Notes under the pieces: model-generated
Seen by the model: the letters and a program-made list of their open reading frames with translations, nothing else
Told to the model about the DNA's origin: nothing
The model's database searches: none
Program-made: the position numbers and the translations under genes
In this document: piece after piece, positions 12,989-22,999 of the stretch
Position numbering within the stretch: position 1 is the stretch's first letter
Layout of the letters: each line of letters begins with the position of its first letter
Assembly (NCBI GenBank): GCA_028023455.1
Contig: JAQFVV010000050.1
Coordinates: 2,312,411 to 2,376,410 of the forward strand
Source: Epiperipatus broadwayi
Taxonomy: Eukaryota; Onychophora; Udeonychophora; Euonychophora; Peripatidae
Direction: 5' to 3'
Length of the DNA stretch: 64,000 nucleotides

Positions 12989-14620
12989 ACCATTATCAAT
13001 CCACTGCAGGATGAAGGTCTCTCCAAGTTTAATCCATCTTTTCCGATCTTTAGCTTCTCTTTTCCACAACATCCCTGCACATTTTCTTATTTCATCCATC
13101 CATCTTACATGTGGTCTATTTTTGGGTCTTTTACAATCTCTTGGAATCCAGTTTAAAATTTTAATTGTCCATCTATTATCATCTCTTCTAGCAATATGTC
13201 CAGCCCAACTCCATTTCAATCTTTTAATTTTTTCAATAAGGTCAGTAACACCTGTTTGTTGTCTTACCCATACATTGCGTTTTCGATCTCTTCTTGTTAC
13301 TCCCAACATACATCTCTCCATACTCCTTTGAGTGGTCTGAAGTCTCTGTATTGCTCTTTTATTAAGTGTCCAAGTCTCAGACCCATAAGTAAGAACTGGT
13401 AAAACGCATTTGTTAAAAACCATCCTTTTCAAACACATAGGCATATTTCCTTTTAGTATCAAGTTATTTCTACCAAAAGCACTCCAACCAAGTTTAATTC
13501 TATGATTAATTTCCTCCATTATGTTTCCATCTGTATTAATAATCTGACCAAGGTATTTGTAACTGTTAATGTCTTCTAATTCTTCATAATCAATCTTTAT
13601 TTTCATATTTTGAGCAAATCGATTAAACATTATTTTAGTCTTTTTAACATTTATCTTTAGTCCTACTTTTCTACTTTCATCTGCTAACTCCTGCAACATT
13701 TCCTGCAGCTCTGAAGCATTATTTGCAAAAACAACTACATCATCTGCGAAATCTAAATGACTTAAATACTCTCCATTTACTTTCACTCCTTTAGTTTCCC
13801 ATTTTAATCCACAAAATATTTCTTGCAGCACTGCTGTAAAAAGTTTTTGTGATATGGAGTCACCTTGTCTTACACCTTTCTCAATGTTGATTTTTCCAGT
13901 ATCATTATATAATCTAATTGTTGCTGTTGCATTTTTATAAATATTCTTTAAAATATGACAATATCCTGGATCTATACCTTGATGATCCAATGCTTTAATC
14001 ACTGAAGAAATGTGTATAGAATCGAATGCCTTTTCATAATCTACAAATCCAAAACATAATGACAACTCATATTCGTTTGTCCTTTCTATGACTTCTCTCA
14101 ATACTTGGATATGATCTATTGTACTAAAACCACTTTTAAATCCAGCTTGTTCTCTTGGTTGGTGGAAATCCAAAGTTCTCTGTAGACGAGTTGTAATTAT
14201 CTTGGTAAATTTTTTATATAAAACTGATAAAAGGTTGATAGGTCTGTAATTTCTAATATCTTCTTTATCACCTTTTTTAAATATTAATATTATTACTGCA
14301 TTCTTCCAATCTTTCGGTACATCTTTATCATTTAGACATTTGGTATATAACTTTGCTAAAATTGTTTCTATTTCTTCACCTGCTTCTTTTAATATATCAA
14401 TTATAATTCCATCATTTCCTGGAGCCTTTCCTTTCTTCATACACTTAATTGCATGTCTCACTTCTTCATTTAAAATTCTGGGCAATTCGGAAGATGTAAT
14501 AGATATAGGAGGTACTTGTTCTTTATTACTATATAATTCTTGATAAAAATCTTCTACCAATTTCATGATGTCATCTCTCTTTTTAGTAATAATTCCATCT
14601 TTTTTTCTTATTGCAGATAT
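12986..14620 (-). CDS. RTE-type LINE reverse transcriptase, 5'-truncated, open
   Basis: An uninterrupted minus-strand frame encodes the reverse transcriptase and C-terminal part of a non-LTR retrotransposon. Visible RT motifs in order are YRPINLLSVLYK, FVDYEKAFDSIH (motif A Asp), GVRQGDSISQKLF (motif B) and FADDVVVFA (motif C, Asp-Asp), then SYKYLGQIINTDG. The C-terminal region carries LKWSWAGHIARR and RPHVRWMDEI, as in RTE-clade elements. Identity with the copy at 59318-61690 ends at 14620, so codons upstream to 14686 are flanking DNA and there is no native start. The 3' end is a (TGA)n tail. The endonuclease domain is missing, so this copy cannot move on its own. It retains fewer defects than the other copy. 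Confidence 0.88.
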   Translation of the reverse strand: MSAIRKKDGIITKKRDDIMKLVEDFYQELYSNKEQVPPISITSSELPRILNEEVRHAIKCMKKGKAPGNDGIIIDILKEAGEEIETILAKLYTKCLNDKDVPKDWKNAVIILIFKKGDKEDIRNYRPINLLSVLYKKFTKIITTRLQRTLDFHQPREQAGFKSGFSTIDHIQVLREVIERTNEYELSLCFGFVDYEKAFDSIHISSVIKALDHQGIDPGYCHILKNIYKNATATIRLYNDTGKINIEKGVRQGDSISQKLFTAVLQEIFCGLKWETKGVKVNGEYLSHLDFADDVVVFANNASELQEMLQELADESRKVGLKINVKKTKIMFNRFAQNMKIKIDYEELEDINSYKYLGQIINTDGNIMEEINHRIKLGWSAFGRNNLILKGNMPMCLKRMVFNKCVLPVLTYGSETWTLNKRAIQRLQTTQRSMERCMLGVTRRDRKRNVWVRQQTGVTDLIEKIKRLKWSWAGHIARRDDNRWTIKILNWIPRDCKRPKNRPHVRWMDEIRKCAGMLWKREAKDRKRWIKLGETFILQWIDNG

Positions 14621-14828
14621 TATATTTACTGATATTTTAACGGCCATTTTTTGAATTGCAGTATTTGAAATAAATATGAGACACAAAATAAAGCAGTAAT
14701 ATGATTATAGTTTAATTCTCCGACACACAAGGCAATAATATATTGACCTGTTTTTATTTTAACTTTTCATAGAAAAAGAGCACATAGATTTTATTCTAGT
14801 AATCTTATATAATTATATATGATAAATA

Positions 14829-15716
14829 GGTACTGTGGTATTAGAGCTGCGACATGAAGAATTATAATAGTTTAATCATTAAATTAATTAGATTATTAAA
14901 TCAAAAACATATTTTAAAATCTACATTAAAAAAAAAAAATTAACAAAAAAAAATACGAAAAGCATTAATGTGAAGAATAGGTAAAATGCGTGTTTAAATC
15001 AAATTGAATGTGTGTTTGCACGTGCATATTCTGCATAATCTATTTTAATACATTGTACAGGCTTACACCTGCATTTATATATATAATATATGCAGGATTC
15101 GAACTCAGACTTTCATATGACCTACACCTCTCAGTGCCATCTTATACTGCTGGCTCACCTGATCACACACATGTTGAAAAGATAAATAATCACCAATATT
15201 GGTATTTCATGCTAAACCAGCACTCATTAAAGTATAAAGATTGGTTTCTTAATATAAAGCTGAGTACTAATTGTATATATGTGTGGAGATAGTAACCCAA
15301 CTAACTGATGAGTGCTGGTTTAGCACGAAATACGAATATTGGTGATTATTTATCTTTTCAACATGTGTGTGATCAGGTGAGTCAGCAATATAAGATGGTA
15401 CTAAGAGTTGTAGGTCGTGTGAAAGTCTGAGTTCGAATCTCACATATATTATATATATAAATGCAGGGGTAAGCCTGTACAATGTATTAAAATAGATTAT
15501 GCAGACTATGCACGTGCAATCACTCACACCCTCAATTTGATTTAAACATGCATTTTAACTATTCTTCACATTAATGCTTTCTTATTTTTTTTTTGTTAAA
15601 TTGGTTTTTTTTTTTGAAATGTAGATTTTAAAATATGTTTTAGATTTAATAACCTAATTAATTTAATGATTAAACAATTATAATTCTTCATGTCACAGCT
15701 CTAATACCACAGTACC
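14829..15716. repeat. Long palindrome with 8-bp flanking direct repeats (contains family A)
   Basis: The left arm (14829 to about 15227) and right arm (about 15307-15716) are near-identical inverted copies of roughly 400 bp, starting GGTACTGTGGTATTAGAG and separated by ~80 bp. GATAAATA occurs immediately outside both ends (14821-14828 and 15717-15724), as expected of an 8-bp target duplication. The inner half of each arm is family A hammerhead repeat; the outer ~200 bp with A/T runs is not found elsewhere in the window. It may be a long-terminal-inverted-repeat DNA element (8 bp would suit hAT or similar) or an inverted retrozyme dimer. No transposase is present. Confidence 0.8.
15286..15353 (+). 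ncRNA. Hammerhead ribozyme motif, family A
   Basis: Plus strand: CTGATGA, perfect five-pair stem II GTGCT-GGTTT-AGCAC, GAAA, helix III region TACGAA, TA cleavage site, then TTGGTGATTATTTATC. The core is complete. The 5' stem I strand has an AACT duplication (CCAACTAACTGATGA), which shifts the CCAA that should pair with TTGG, so this copy is probably weakened. The left arm copy near 15180-15227 lacks part of the core. Confidence 0.7.
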
Positions 15717-15737
15717 GATAAATAAATGAATAATTGC

Positions 15738-15860
15738 TTTATGGAGTTTATAAAAGGATCGAACACCAGAAATGCTATCTATATATGATCTTGGAGTTGT
15801 ATGTTCTGGAGTCTACAATTCTACCATACACCAACTATGTGGCAATATACATATATATAT
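15738..15860 (-). repeat. SINE relic with shared 3' tail
   Basis: On the minus strand, TAGTTGGTGTATGGTAGAAT resembles an A box region, and the element ends CATTTCTGGTGTTCGATC then CTTTTATAAACTCC. That is a degenerate form of the tail shared by SINEs at 40200, 50628, 58563 and 61758. Confidence 0.4.
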
Positions 15861-15869
15861 ATATCAAAC

Positions 15870-16890
15870 ATCATAGCAACGTAAGTTGAAAATTTTCAGC
15901 AGTACTAACTCGATTACAAGGTTCCAAATCAACCAAATGTCTGTTTAATTTTGAATTAAGATTATAATGATATTTAACTATAGTTAATTCCAGCATAGCA
16001 TAAGACATATTTTTACTTCATATATATATATATATAAACGGAAGTAACAAATCTCCAGTAACTTATGAATAAATAACACACATACATCAATAAATGAAAA
16101 TGAACAGAATGAATCCAACTATTCTTTAAGCCTTTGATAGTTAAAAACTTTTGTTTATTAATGCTGCTGGAAAAAAAGAGTGAAAAACATATTGTAGCCT
16201 GACTTAAATATAGCATAATTCATTCTGAATTTACAATTGAATATATAGAGTATTATTTATCCATAGTTTATGGGAGGGTTTCTATTTTTGTTTTAGTTTT
16301 ACATTCACTACACTAGGTGTATCATTAAAAAATAAAACATTATTCAATACATTTCTGAACAAATATATATATATATAAAAGCACTTATGTGAATGTACTT
16401 ATAATCATTATTAATTTAATATAATCAAATCAAAGTCATGTAATATGTTAAATTTGGTGATGTTTTATATATGCTTCCCCGTTGGTTTAACAAATTATCT
16501 TCCTTATTAATGCATATAGTTTCTTATATTTTTTATTTATTATTATTCCATTTTTTTATTACAGCAATAACACTATAAAAACCCAAATCAAACACATGAT
16601 AATGCACTGATTCAAGATCAAGGAAATTAATAACATAAGGTAAAATGTTTTAGGAATGCACACTATTATTGCTTTCTATTTGAAGCACACAAAATACCTT
16701 GCACTATAAATAATATTAATACTTTGTTCTCTACAAATGGCATCTTTTGTATTATTAATCAAATTCTGAAAAATAGGGGTAAAAGTAAATGCAAAATATG
16801 GCCCATATTATTACTATTATGAAAACTCAATGAGATAGACAATGATTCTAAGAGTTTATATTTTTACTATGATCACATCTAAACATTTCA
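15870..16890. other. AT-rich stretch with (TA)n blocks
   Basis: (TA)n runs at 15850-15864, 16020-16037 and 16362-16377. Nothing else recognised. Confidence 0.5.
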
Positions 16891-16925
16891 TTTATGTTCT
16901 TTATTACTTTTTACAATGCTTTTTG

Positions 16926-16985
16926 CAACCCACTATTGACAGTTTCGATTGCACCAGCAATCTTCTTCAGAACTATAACAAAAAC
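16926..16985 (-). ncRNA. Hammerhead-like motif, family E
   Basis: Minus strand: CTGAAGA (variable base 7 is A), an extra A, stem II GATTGC-TGGT-GCAATC (six pairs), GAAA, CTG, then TC as the cleavage dinucleotide. Stem I is short and weak (GTT with AAT). A decayed copy lies at 21683-21740; both share ATTTATGTTCTTTATTAC and GTAAAAAGTAATAAA flanks. The core fits but the weak stem I makes this the least certain family. Confidence 0.5.
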
Positions 16986-16999
16986 AAACATGAATACAA

Positions 17000-18045
17000 A
17001 TATGCATGAACATATAATTTTACATTTTATAATTTATGATGGTAAGCTAACATTCCAAATTAGAATAAATATATCAAAATTAACACAACGGTTCATCAAC
17101 ATGAAATCTAAATACTTTTTTTTTTGTTTTTCACTTAGTCCATTTTAAATCCTAATCCATTTTAAACCACTGAAAAATTCAAGTTTTCAATCAAATGAAC
17201 AACAAATATTCTTTTTCATTCACATGAATAAAGACATCTATATATTTAACCCAAAACTTAGTACAATTTTAGAAATCATAATCAATAGTATATTTTGACC
17301 AAATAAAATTAACATACATGAATAACTGTGTTAATCCATAGAGCTTTCATTATTCATTTTTACTGTGTATTTCCATATCAAATACTGCGGTCATGGTAAA
17401 GGTGGTCAGACAAGCAGAAGTAATTACAACTTAAGAAAACTCTATAACTGAAATGTGATAAGATAACAATGGTAAAAGTTAAATTAACAATGCTTAATAT
17501 ATATAGTTACCGTAACAATGCTTACAAAGATTATTATTATACTAATACTCATGATATTCAGACATAAAGGCATACAAAACATTATAGAGCCAGTGTGGCC
17601 TGAAAAAGACCCTAGGTCCACTTTTGAATCTTCAGTGGTGGAGATCACTGGGTCATCCATAATCCTTTGAACACTCAGTTTTGGTAGTTTTTTCAGACAA
17701 GTGCGACCAGCTCTGTTGATATGATTGTGTGAGTGAAGACCTAAATTCTTCTTACAGGTTAGCTTTATTCCTTTCTCAGTTCAAACCCAGGTAGCAACAC
17801 TATAGCAATGGAAAATTATAGAATACTAATTACTACCATTGTTATTTACCACTTTAGTTAATCTGCATTCTGGTCTATTTTAAATATTTCCAATATGGAA
17901 AAGCTTATTTTATCAACATATTTTAACTTTAATACTTTTACTTCATAAAACTTTTACATTTATTTCAATTTTAGCACAATTATTTATTATATTCTAAATA
18001 TATTATTTTATTTACATTCCATATATAGCAATTTTATAATACTTA
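17000..18045. other. Mostly AT-rich; one less AT-rich block at 17585-17800
   Basis: The block 17585-17800 has balanced composition and is frame-broken in all frames. On the minus strand it holds CTGGGTTTGAACTGAG, which resembles a tRNA B box, so a SINE relic is possible but unproven. Confidence 0.3.
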
Positions 18046-18046
18046 T

Positions 18047-18665
18047 TACCGAAACTTAATTATGAGTAAATAAGCAAATATTTTATCTAGCGCCGTGCTT
18101 GCAATTATATTTCATTCCAATATCAGCCATTCAAGCTAATTGAGCATGCGCCTTTTGAGTGTTAAATAAATGAATACTCTCTTCTTCAATCCAAGATATA
18201 GTATTTATGCAGGAATAAAAAGAATCCCTCTTATTCCTACAACTCAAATTCTTTTATATGAGCAAATCTGAAGAACTGTTAAAGAGAGTGTGAGTAGATT
18301 CTCACTTTAAATTACTATTTACGATGTTTTTTGGCTGAATGACATCGGTGCAATTATTTAGAATTTACTAAACGTCATTCTTACTGAAACTTAATTATGA
18401 ATAAATAAGAAAATATTTTATCTAGCATCGTGCTTGCAATTATATTTCATTCCAATATCAGCCTTTCAAGCTAATTGAGCACGCACCTTTTGAGTGTTAA
18501 ATAAATGAATACTCTCTTCTTCAATCCAAGATATGCATAAATACTATATCTTGAATTGAAGAAGAGAGTATTCATTTATTTAACACTCAAAAGGCACATG
18601 CTCAATTAGCTTGAAAGGCTGATATTGGAGTGAAATATAATTGCAAGCACGGCGCTAGACGAAAT
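18047..18665. repeat. Direct plus inverted repeat, ~335-bp period (family F)
   Basis: A ~155-bp block (CGAAACTTAATTATGA through CTTCAATCCAAGATAT) occurs at 18052-18203 and 18387-18536. Its reverse complement follows almost at once at 18541-18660, making a tight hairpin. This dimer-plus-inversion layout matches families B and C. I found no complete hammerhead core (CTGATATTGGAGTGAAA is the closest, lacking G8 and A9). Confidence 0.75.
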
Positions 18666-18669
18666 AATT

Positions 18670-19940
18670 ATTTAAGTTTAAATAAATAATCTTTTATCAT
18701 AATCTTTGCACACCCAATATTCAAGCCATGAATATTGAGACACCATTTTAAAATTTACTTCAATAATACTATGAGCACATAAAGATATAGGTCACAACAC
18801 ATATGTCTTCAATATCTATTCAAAACAATAATAAATAAGATTGGCAAAGTAGTGGATTTATAAAATGTCAATACTTATCTCCAAATGCAAAATTGGCATT
18901 AGTATTATGCCATTAACCTAAATAAATTTGATGAAAATCTCCCATCATAAACATTGCCCAATGCAGTATTTAAGTCATCTATGACAAACTGTACTTCAAT
19001 GACATACTTCAAAATAACATAAGAAAATAGTTGTAATACACACCTATTTATAAGATAATAATAATAATACCATAAATGCAATGTGAACAACTGATAAACT
19101 CATGATATTAATAATAATTAGGCATAAGAATTATAAATAAATAATTTATAAAAATAATACATCATTTCCAAATGCGCATTTATTTATTGATACTATCCAT
19201 TAAATAATCCTATACCAAATGTTTATATTACCCTGTGATACAATAATGCAAATACATCTAGAATCCACATAAATTACTAGGAAAAAATATCATAAGCATA
19301 AGAAACAAAACTTATAAAGAACTTTACACTTTAAAAAAATAATTTCTTTTTTTTTATTACTACTTCTACACAGTTTATAATAAGTTCATATGTCATTTAT
19401 TCTCAAATAAACTCTAGAACATTCCAGTCCAAGCAATGAGTCCATTAAAATCTAGAATATTTTATTAAAAATATCCTCAATGTTTAACAATCACAATTGA
19501 AGGAGCTGTTCTTTAAAATCCAAGGCACAGATTAGAGCAATAACATAAAATGTAGCAATATGAAGTTGAGAGCAGATTATTCATTTTATACCACAGCAAC
19601 AAAATATTTCAATGCAAAAGAGAGCAGTTAGGCAAATGTGTTTTACGTAAAACAAATGTGAAATAAATTATTTTTCACATTATTCTTGCAAAATGAAACA
19701 CACTTACTTGGAATGCATTAATCCTTATTCTTAGAAATTATAAAAGCATATCACCATCAAAAAAGTTTATTATAAAATAAGGCAAACATATCTCAGGTAT
19801 CCATAAGTAGAAAAAATTACAGCTACATTCAAATAGTTTATCCTAAACATAAAGCAACTATATCACAGATATTCATAATTTAAAAATAAATTATGACAAA
19901 TTTAATTATATTCTTTAAATATATTCCTAAGTCAGCTTGT
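18670..19940. other. AT-rich stretch, nothing recognised
   Basis: No coding, RNA or repeat feature supported. Confidence 0.5.
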
Positions 19941-20121
19941 AGTTGAAATTCTTAAACCACTAAACATCACATGATCACTATCTCATACTAGCACAATAAT
20001 TGTTATTAAACAATTCAAAACAAAACAACACTCTCCATATAGTAGTGCCATCTTGTGCTAACAAGAGCAATCAATGGATGCCAGAAGGCTTGTGCATAAA
20101 ATCCCTATCTAGTGCCTACTC

Positions 20122-20180
20122 ATCCAATATCCCCATACTAGTTTCTGGCTTGTGGCCTTCATCAGTGAGGAGCCTTAGAT
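20122..20180 (-). ncRNA. Hammerhead ribozyme, type I, family B
   Basis: Minus strand: outer stem I ATCTAA, GGC, inner stem I TCCTCA, CTGATGA, stem II AGGCCACAAGCCA (GGC/GCC paired), GAAA, helix III CTAG, TA, then TGGGGA, TA, TTGGAT. TCCTCA pairs with TGGGGA (six pairs, one G-T) and the outer strands pair with one change. All conserved core bases are present. Confidence 0.82.
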
Positions 20181-20347
20181 CTGAGAGCACTGCACCTAGA
20201 TCTTAGGATCCTAAGATCTAGGTGCAGTGCTCTCAGATCCAAGGCTCCTCTCTGATGATGGCCACAATCAGTGAGGAGCATGGGGATCTGAGTAGGCACT
20301 AGATAGGGATTTTATGCGATCCTAAGATCTAGGTGCAGTGCTCTCAG

Positions 20348-20406
20348 ATCCAAGGCTCCTCACTGATGAAGGCCACAAGCCAGAAACTAGTATGGGGATA
20401 TTGGAT
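20348..20406 (+). ncRNA. Hammerhead ribozyme, type I, family B (best copy)
   Basis: Plus strand: ATCCAA, GGC, TCCTCA, CTGATGA, AGGCCACAAGCCA, GAAA, CTAG, TA^, TGGGGA, TA, TTGGAT. Inner stem I TCCTCA/TGGGGA gives six pairs. Outer stem I ATCCAA/TTGGAT is a perfect six-pair helix across a small internal loop (GGC/TA), where stem I-II loop contacts form in natural type I hammerheads. Helix III is only the self-complementary CTAG with no loop, so activity may need two units pairing with each other. Cleavage is predicted after the A of TA at the caret. Confidence 0.87.
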
Positions 20407-20649
20407 GAGTAGGCACTAGATAGGGATTTTATGCACAAGCCTTCTGGCATCCATTGATTGCTCTTGTTAGCACAAGATGGCACTACTATATGGAGAGTGT
20501 TGTTTTGTTTTGAGTTGAAATTCTTGTTATGTCCAAAAAATTCTAGCATAACAAATAAAATATTACTCAAGACAGCAATAGTTCAAATTTCTGTTACAAT
20601 GCAAAATCCAGTATGACAAAAAATAAGGTATAACTAATATAATAGGGTC

Positions 20650-20742
20650 TTGTGTTGTTAGCCGAGAGGTATCGCAGCCGCCATGCAAGCAAATAGTTGG
20701 TTGCAGACGGTTCTAGGTTCGCGTCCCGGCCAATGCCATGAC
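20650..20742 (+). repeat. tRNA-derived SINE head with A and B boxes
   Basis: A box TTAGCCGAGAGGT (20658-20670) and B box GGTTCGCGTCC (20716-20726) match pol III promoter consensus and are about 46 bp apart. The T-arm is largely paired. The acceptor stem does not close well, so this is more likely a SINE head than a working tRNA. An A-rich run (20751-20760) follows soon after. Confidence 0.6.
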
Positions 20743-21044
20743 ATATGAAAGAAAAAAAAAACTAATATAATAGGAGCATGTCACAATGAAGCTTATATTT
20801 AGTTGCAGCATTAATATGTCATAAAATTAAAGATAATTCTTGTTTCATGAATTTTAGCAATAATGTTTATTTTAAACTTAAACATGAGAACGACAATAAA
20901 TTAAGAGTTGATAAAAAGTTCTTAACATTGTAATTCTACATATGTGAATTCTTCCGATGCAGCCTATCAGTGTTATAGTTTGTCATTTCCTTCTTTAGAT
21001 AAAGCAAGTTGTAAAATATTCATAGTTTTTTTTAATGTGGCAAA

Positions 21045-21116
21045 GCATCGGCCAGGAAGTGAATCCCGGGACAACTGCTTGTAGGGCAGCTGTGCTAACC
21101 ACTTGGCCACCAACGC
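21045..21116 (-). pseudogene. tRNA-Gly-like sequence, well paired
   Basis: The minus-strand 72 nt begins GCGTTGGTGGCCAAGTGG and ends GGCCGATGC, giving an acceptor stem with G-T pairs but no hard mismatch. The anticodon stem GCTGC/GCAGT is good. The loop CCTACAA puts TAC where tRNA-Gly would have TCC, so decoding identity is wrong. It is a relative of the relic at 691-760 and probably a SINE head or pseudo-tRNA. Confidence 0.65.
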
Positions 21117-21682
21117 TTGACAAAAGTTTTATAGTTGTGTATATACTTGAAGATATACTGTATTAAGATAAATTGGACCAATTGCAGGAGGCCCACAGCA
21201 GATAATTATTTAGCCATTCATTATTTAAAATTTAAAATAATTGAATAAATTAACTGGTTAATTAATTAGACAATTAACAATGAAATGGAATGAAAAAGAA
21301 TGATCAATAAACACATGGTAAGTTATATTTATATGATAAATCATGTGATATTACTGAAATTGATAACTGATGGATTTGGGTATTATTAACTGATAATTAA
21401 CATGATCTTAATTAATCATCAAGGCAAATATTCTATTGATAGAATTTTGTTAAATAACTGTCTGGATTTAATACACATAATAAATTAATATTACACAATA
21501 AATTACAATTTGTTCTAATTTAATAAGAAATTAATGCAACAGTGATACATTAATTAAACATTTTTTAAAAGAAGTTCTCAAAATTAAAAAAATATATAAC
21601 TTTATCTTTCTTATTGCATTGCCAAAACTGTATAATATAAATATCATTTATGTTCTTTATTACTTTTAAGATTTGGAAATAT

Positions 21683-21740
21683 AAGTAGAAGTTCTGAAGA
21701 AGATTGCTGGGGCAATAAAAACCGTCAATAGTGGGTAGTA
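21683..21740 (+). ncRNA. Decayed hammerhead-like motif, family E
   Basis: CTGAAGA, AGATTGCTGGGGCAATA, AAAA (GAAA lost), CCGTC, AATAGTGGG. Same layout as the minus-strand copy at 16926-16985 but without the essential G12, so presumably inactive. Confidence 0.4.
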
Positions 21741-21784
21741 AAAATACATTGTAAAAAGTAATAAAAAACATAAATGATATTAAT

Positions 21785-22320
21785 ATTATAATTTAAAATA
21801 TAAGAGAATAATAAATATTTTTAAAGCAAAAATATTACAGTTTAAATAGTTTTAAAAATTGACTCTTTTAAAGAATGAATATTAATTGTAAACAATTTCT
21901 TTTTAGTCAAACATAAACAATTTCTTTTTAGTCAAAACAATTATTGCATGCATGCACACACACAGGCAAGATTTAAAATGTTAATTAGAAATGTTTAAAT
22001 AAACAAAACACTATCAGATTATTTTAAATGTTTGCTTGAATATAATTTACTTACTTTATTTTAAAAAAACATCTAGTATGTAATTGTATTTTAAATTAAA
22101 ACAGAGCTATAAACTAATTGAAATATTAAATATATGGATTTAAAACATATAAAATTACAAAATTAACTTTAACTGATATTTTAAAATTCAGTATTTATTT
22201 CTTTTGACATTTCTAAAGAAATAGCCCATAATAACAATTTTATAGCTAAATTTAACTTATTAAATATGTAAATTGATTTGTTGAAAGAGAAATAATATAC
22301 ATATATACAATTTTTTTATA
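21785..22320. other. AT-rich stretch, nothing recognised
   Basis: Contains a short local duplication (TAAACAATTTCTTTTTAGTCAAA near 21889 and 21914) and nothing else I can support. Confidence 0.5.
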
Positions 22321-22414
22321 ATATAGGGTATATGAGCACAGACTTTCACATGACCCACCACTCTCCACTCTATCTAATAACACTGATACACTCAAACACA
22401 TATATGTTGAAAAG

Positions 22415-22480
22415 ATAAATAATCACCAATATACGTATTTCATGCTAAACCAGCAATCATCAATTGGTCCAGATTATCAT
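22415..22480 (-). ncRNA. Hammerhead motif, family A, C3 mutated
   Basis: Minus strand: GATAATCTGGACCAA, TTGATGA (C3 to T), TTGCTGGTTTAGCAT, GAAA, TACGTA, TA^, TTGGTGATTATTTATC. Stem I ACCAA/TTGGT and outer AATC/GATT are intact, but the C3 change should impair catalysis. Confidence 0.7.
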
Positions 22481-22887
22481 CTCTACACATATATACTATA
22501 AGCGCTCAGATATATATTAAGATAGACAATCCTCATACTTTAATGGACAGGCTTCAATCTACTTCACACTCCAACTCTTCAACCATTCATCCAATTGAAA
22601 ATCTGATGATGGAATGCTCAAAGGCCACCCTGAGGCTGAGATTCTAGTCACACTCATGTTGACCTAAGGTCACTCTGAACCCCACATGTACAGGACATAA
22701 TCCATTAAATACATATGCAAGGATGGGCAGACATCTCTATAATGTAATAACTGAAACACAGGCTTATTATATACCTGTGTCTATATATATGTAATATAGG
22801 GTATATAAGCACAGACTTTCACACGACCCACCACTCTCCACTCTATCTAATAACACTGATACACTCAAACACATATATGTTGAAAAG

Positions 22888-22952
22888 ATAAATAATCACC
22901 AATATCGTATTTCATGCTAAACCAGCAATCATCAGTTGGTCCAGATTATCAT
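22888..22952 (-). ncRNA. Hammerhead ribozyme, family A
   Basis: Minus strand: GATAATCTGGACCAA, CTGATGA, TTGCTGGTTTAGCAT, GAAA, TACGA, TA^, TTGGTGATTATTTATC. Core complete. Stem I is ACCAA/TTGGT extended by AATC/GATT. Helix III has lost one T relative to the TACGTA palindrome of sister copies. Confidence 0.75.
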
Positions 22953-22999
22953 CTCTGCACGTATATACTATAAGCGCTCAGATATATTTTTTTATATAA

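Larger units (their letters stand above)
19954..20512. repeat. Family B hammerhead element, inverted, 13-bp target duplication
   Basis: The element runs from AAACCACTAAACATCACATG to TGTTTTGTTTTG and is flanked by AGTTGAAATTCTT at 19941-19953 and 20513-20525. Its two halves are inverted copies. The minus-strand unit carries a hammerhead at 20122-20180 and the plus-strand unit one at 20348-20406. A third, broken core (CTGATGATGGCCACAATCAG) lies near 20250. Open frames across it are by-products of the repeat. Confidence 0.85.
22322..22990 (-). repeat. Family A retrozyme-like dimer, 473-bp period
   Basis: Two direct copies of a block beginning GGGTATATRAGCACAGACTT start at about 22325 and 22798. 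Each carries a minus-strand hammerhead, 473 bp apart (22438 versus 22911 for the shared TTTCATGCTAAACCAGC). The monomer between them includes a B box-like and CT-rich stretch also found at 40740-41000 and 29850-29990, so this is the family's full-length monomer. Confidence 0.8.

Noticed and set aside
13011-14543. Plus-strand frames opposite the RTE reverse transcriptase
   Set aside because: Shadows of the minus-strand RT frame; the same shadows recur opposite the second copy (59274-61297).
18580-18640. CTGATATTGGAGTGAAA as a hammerhead core
   Set aside because: G8 and A9 positions do not fit, no stem II hairpin forms and no stem I pairing was found.
20000-20570. 68-82-codon frames shared by both arms at 20 kb
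   Set aside because: They run through the family B hairpin and recur because the arms are inverted copies; the sequence is explained by the ribozyme and its stems.
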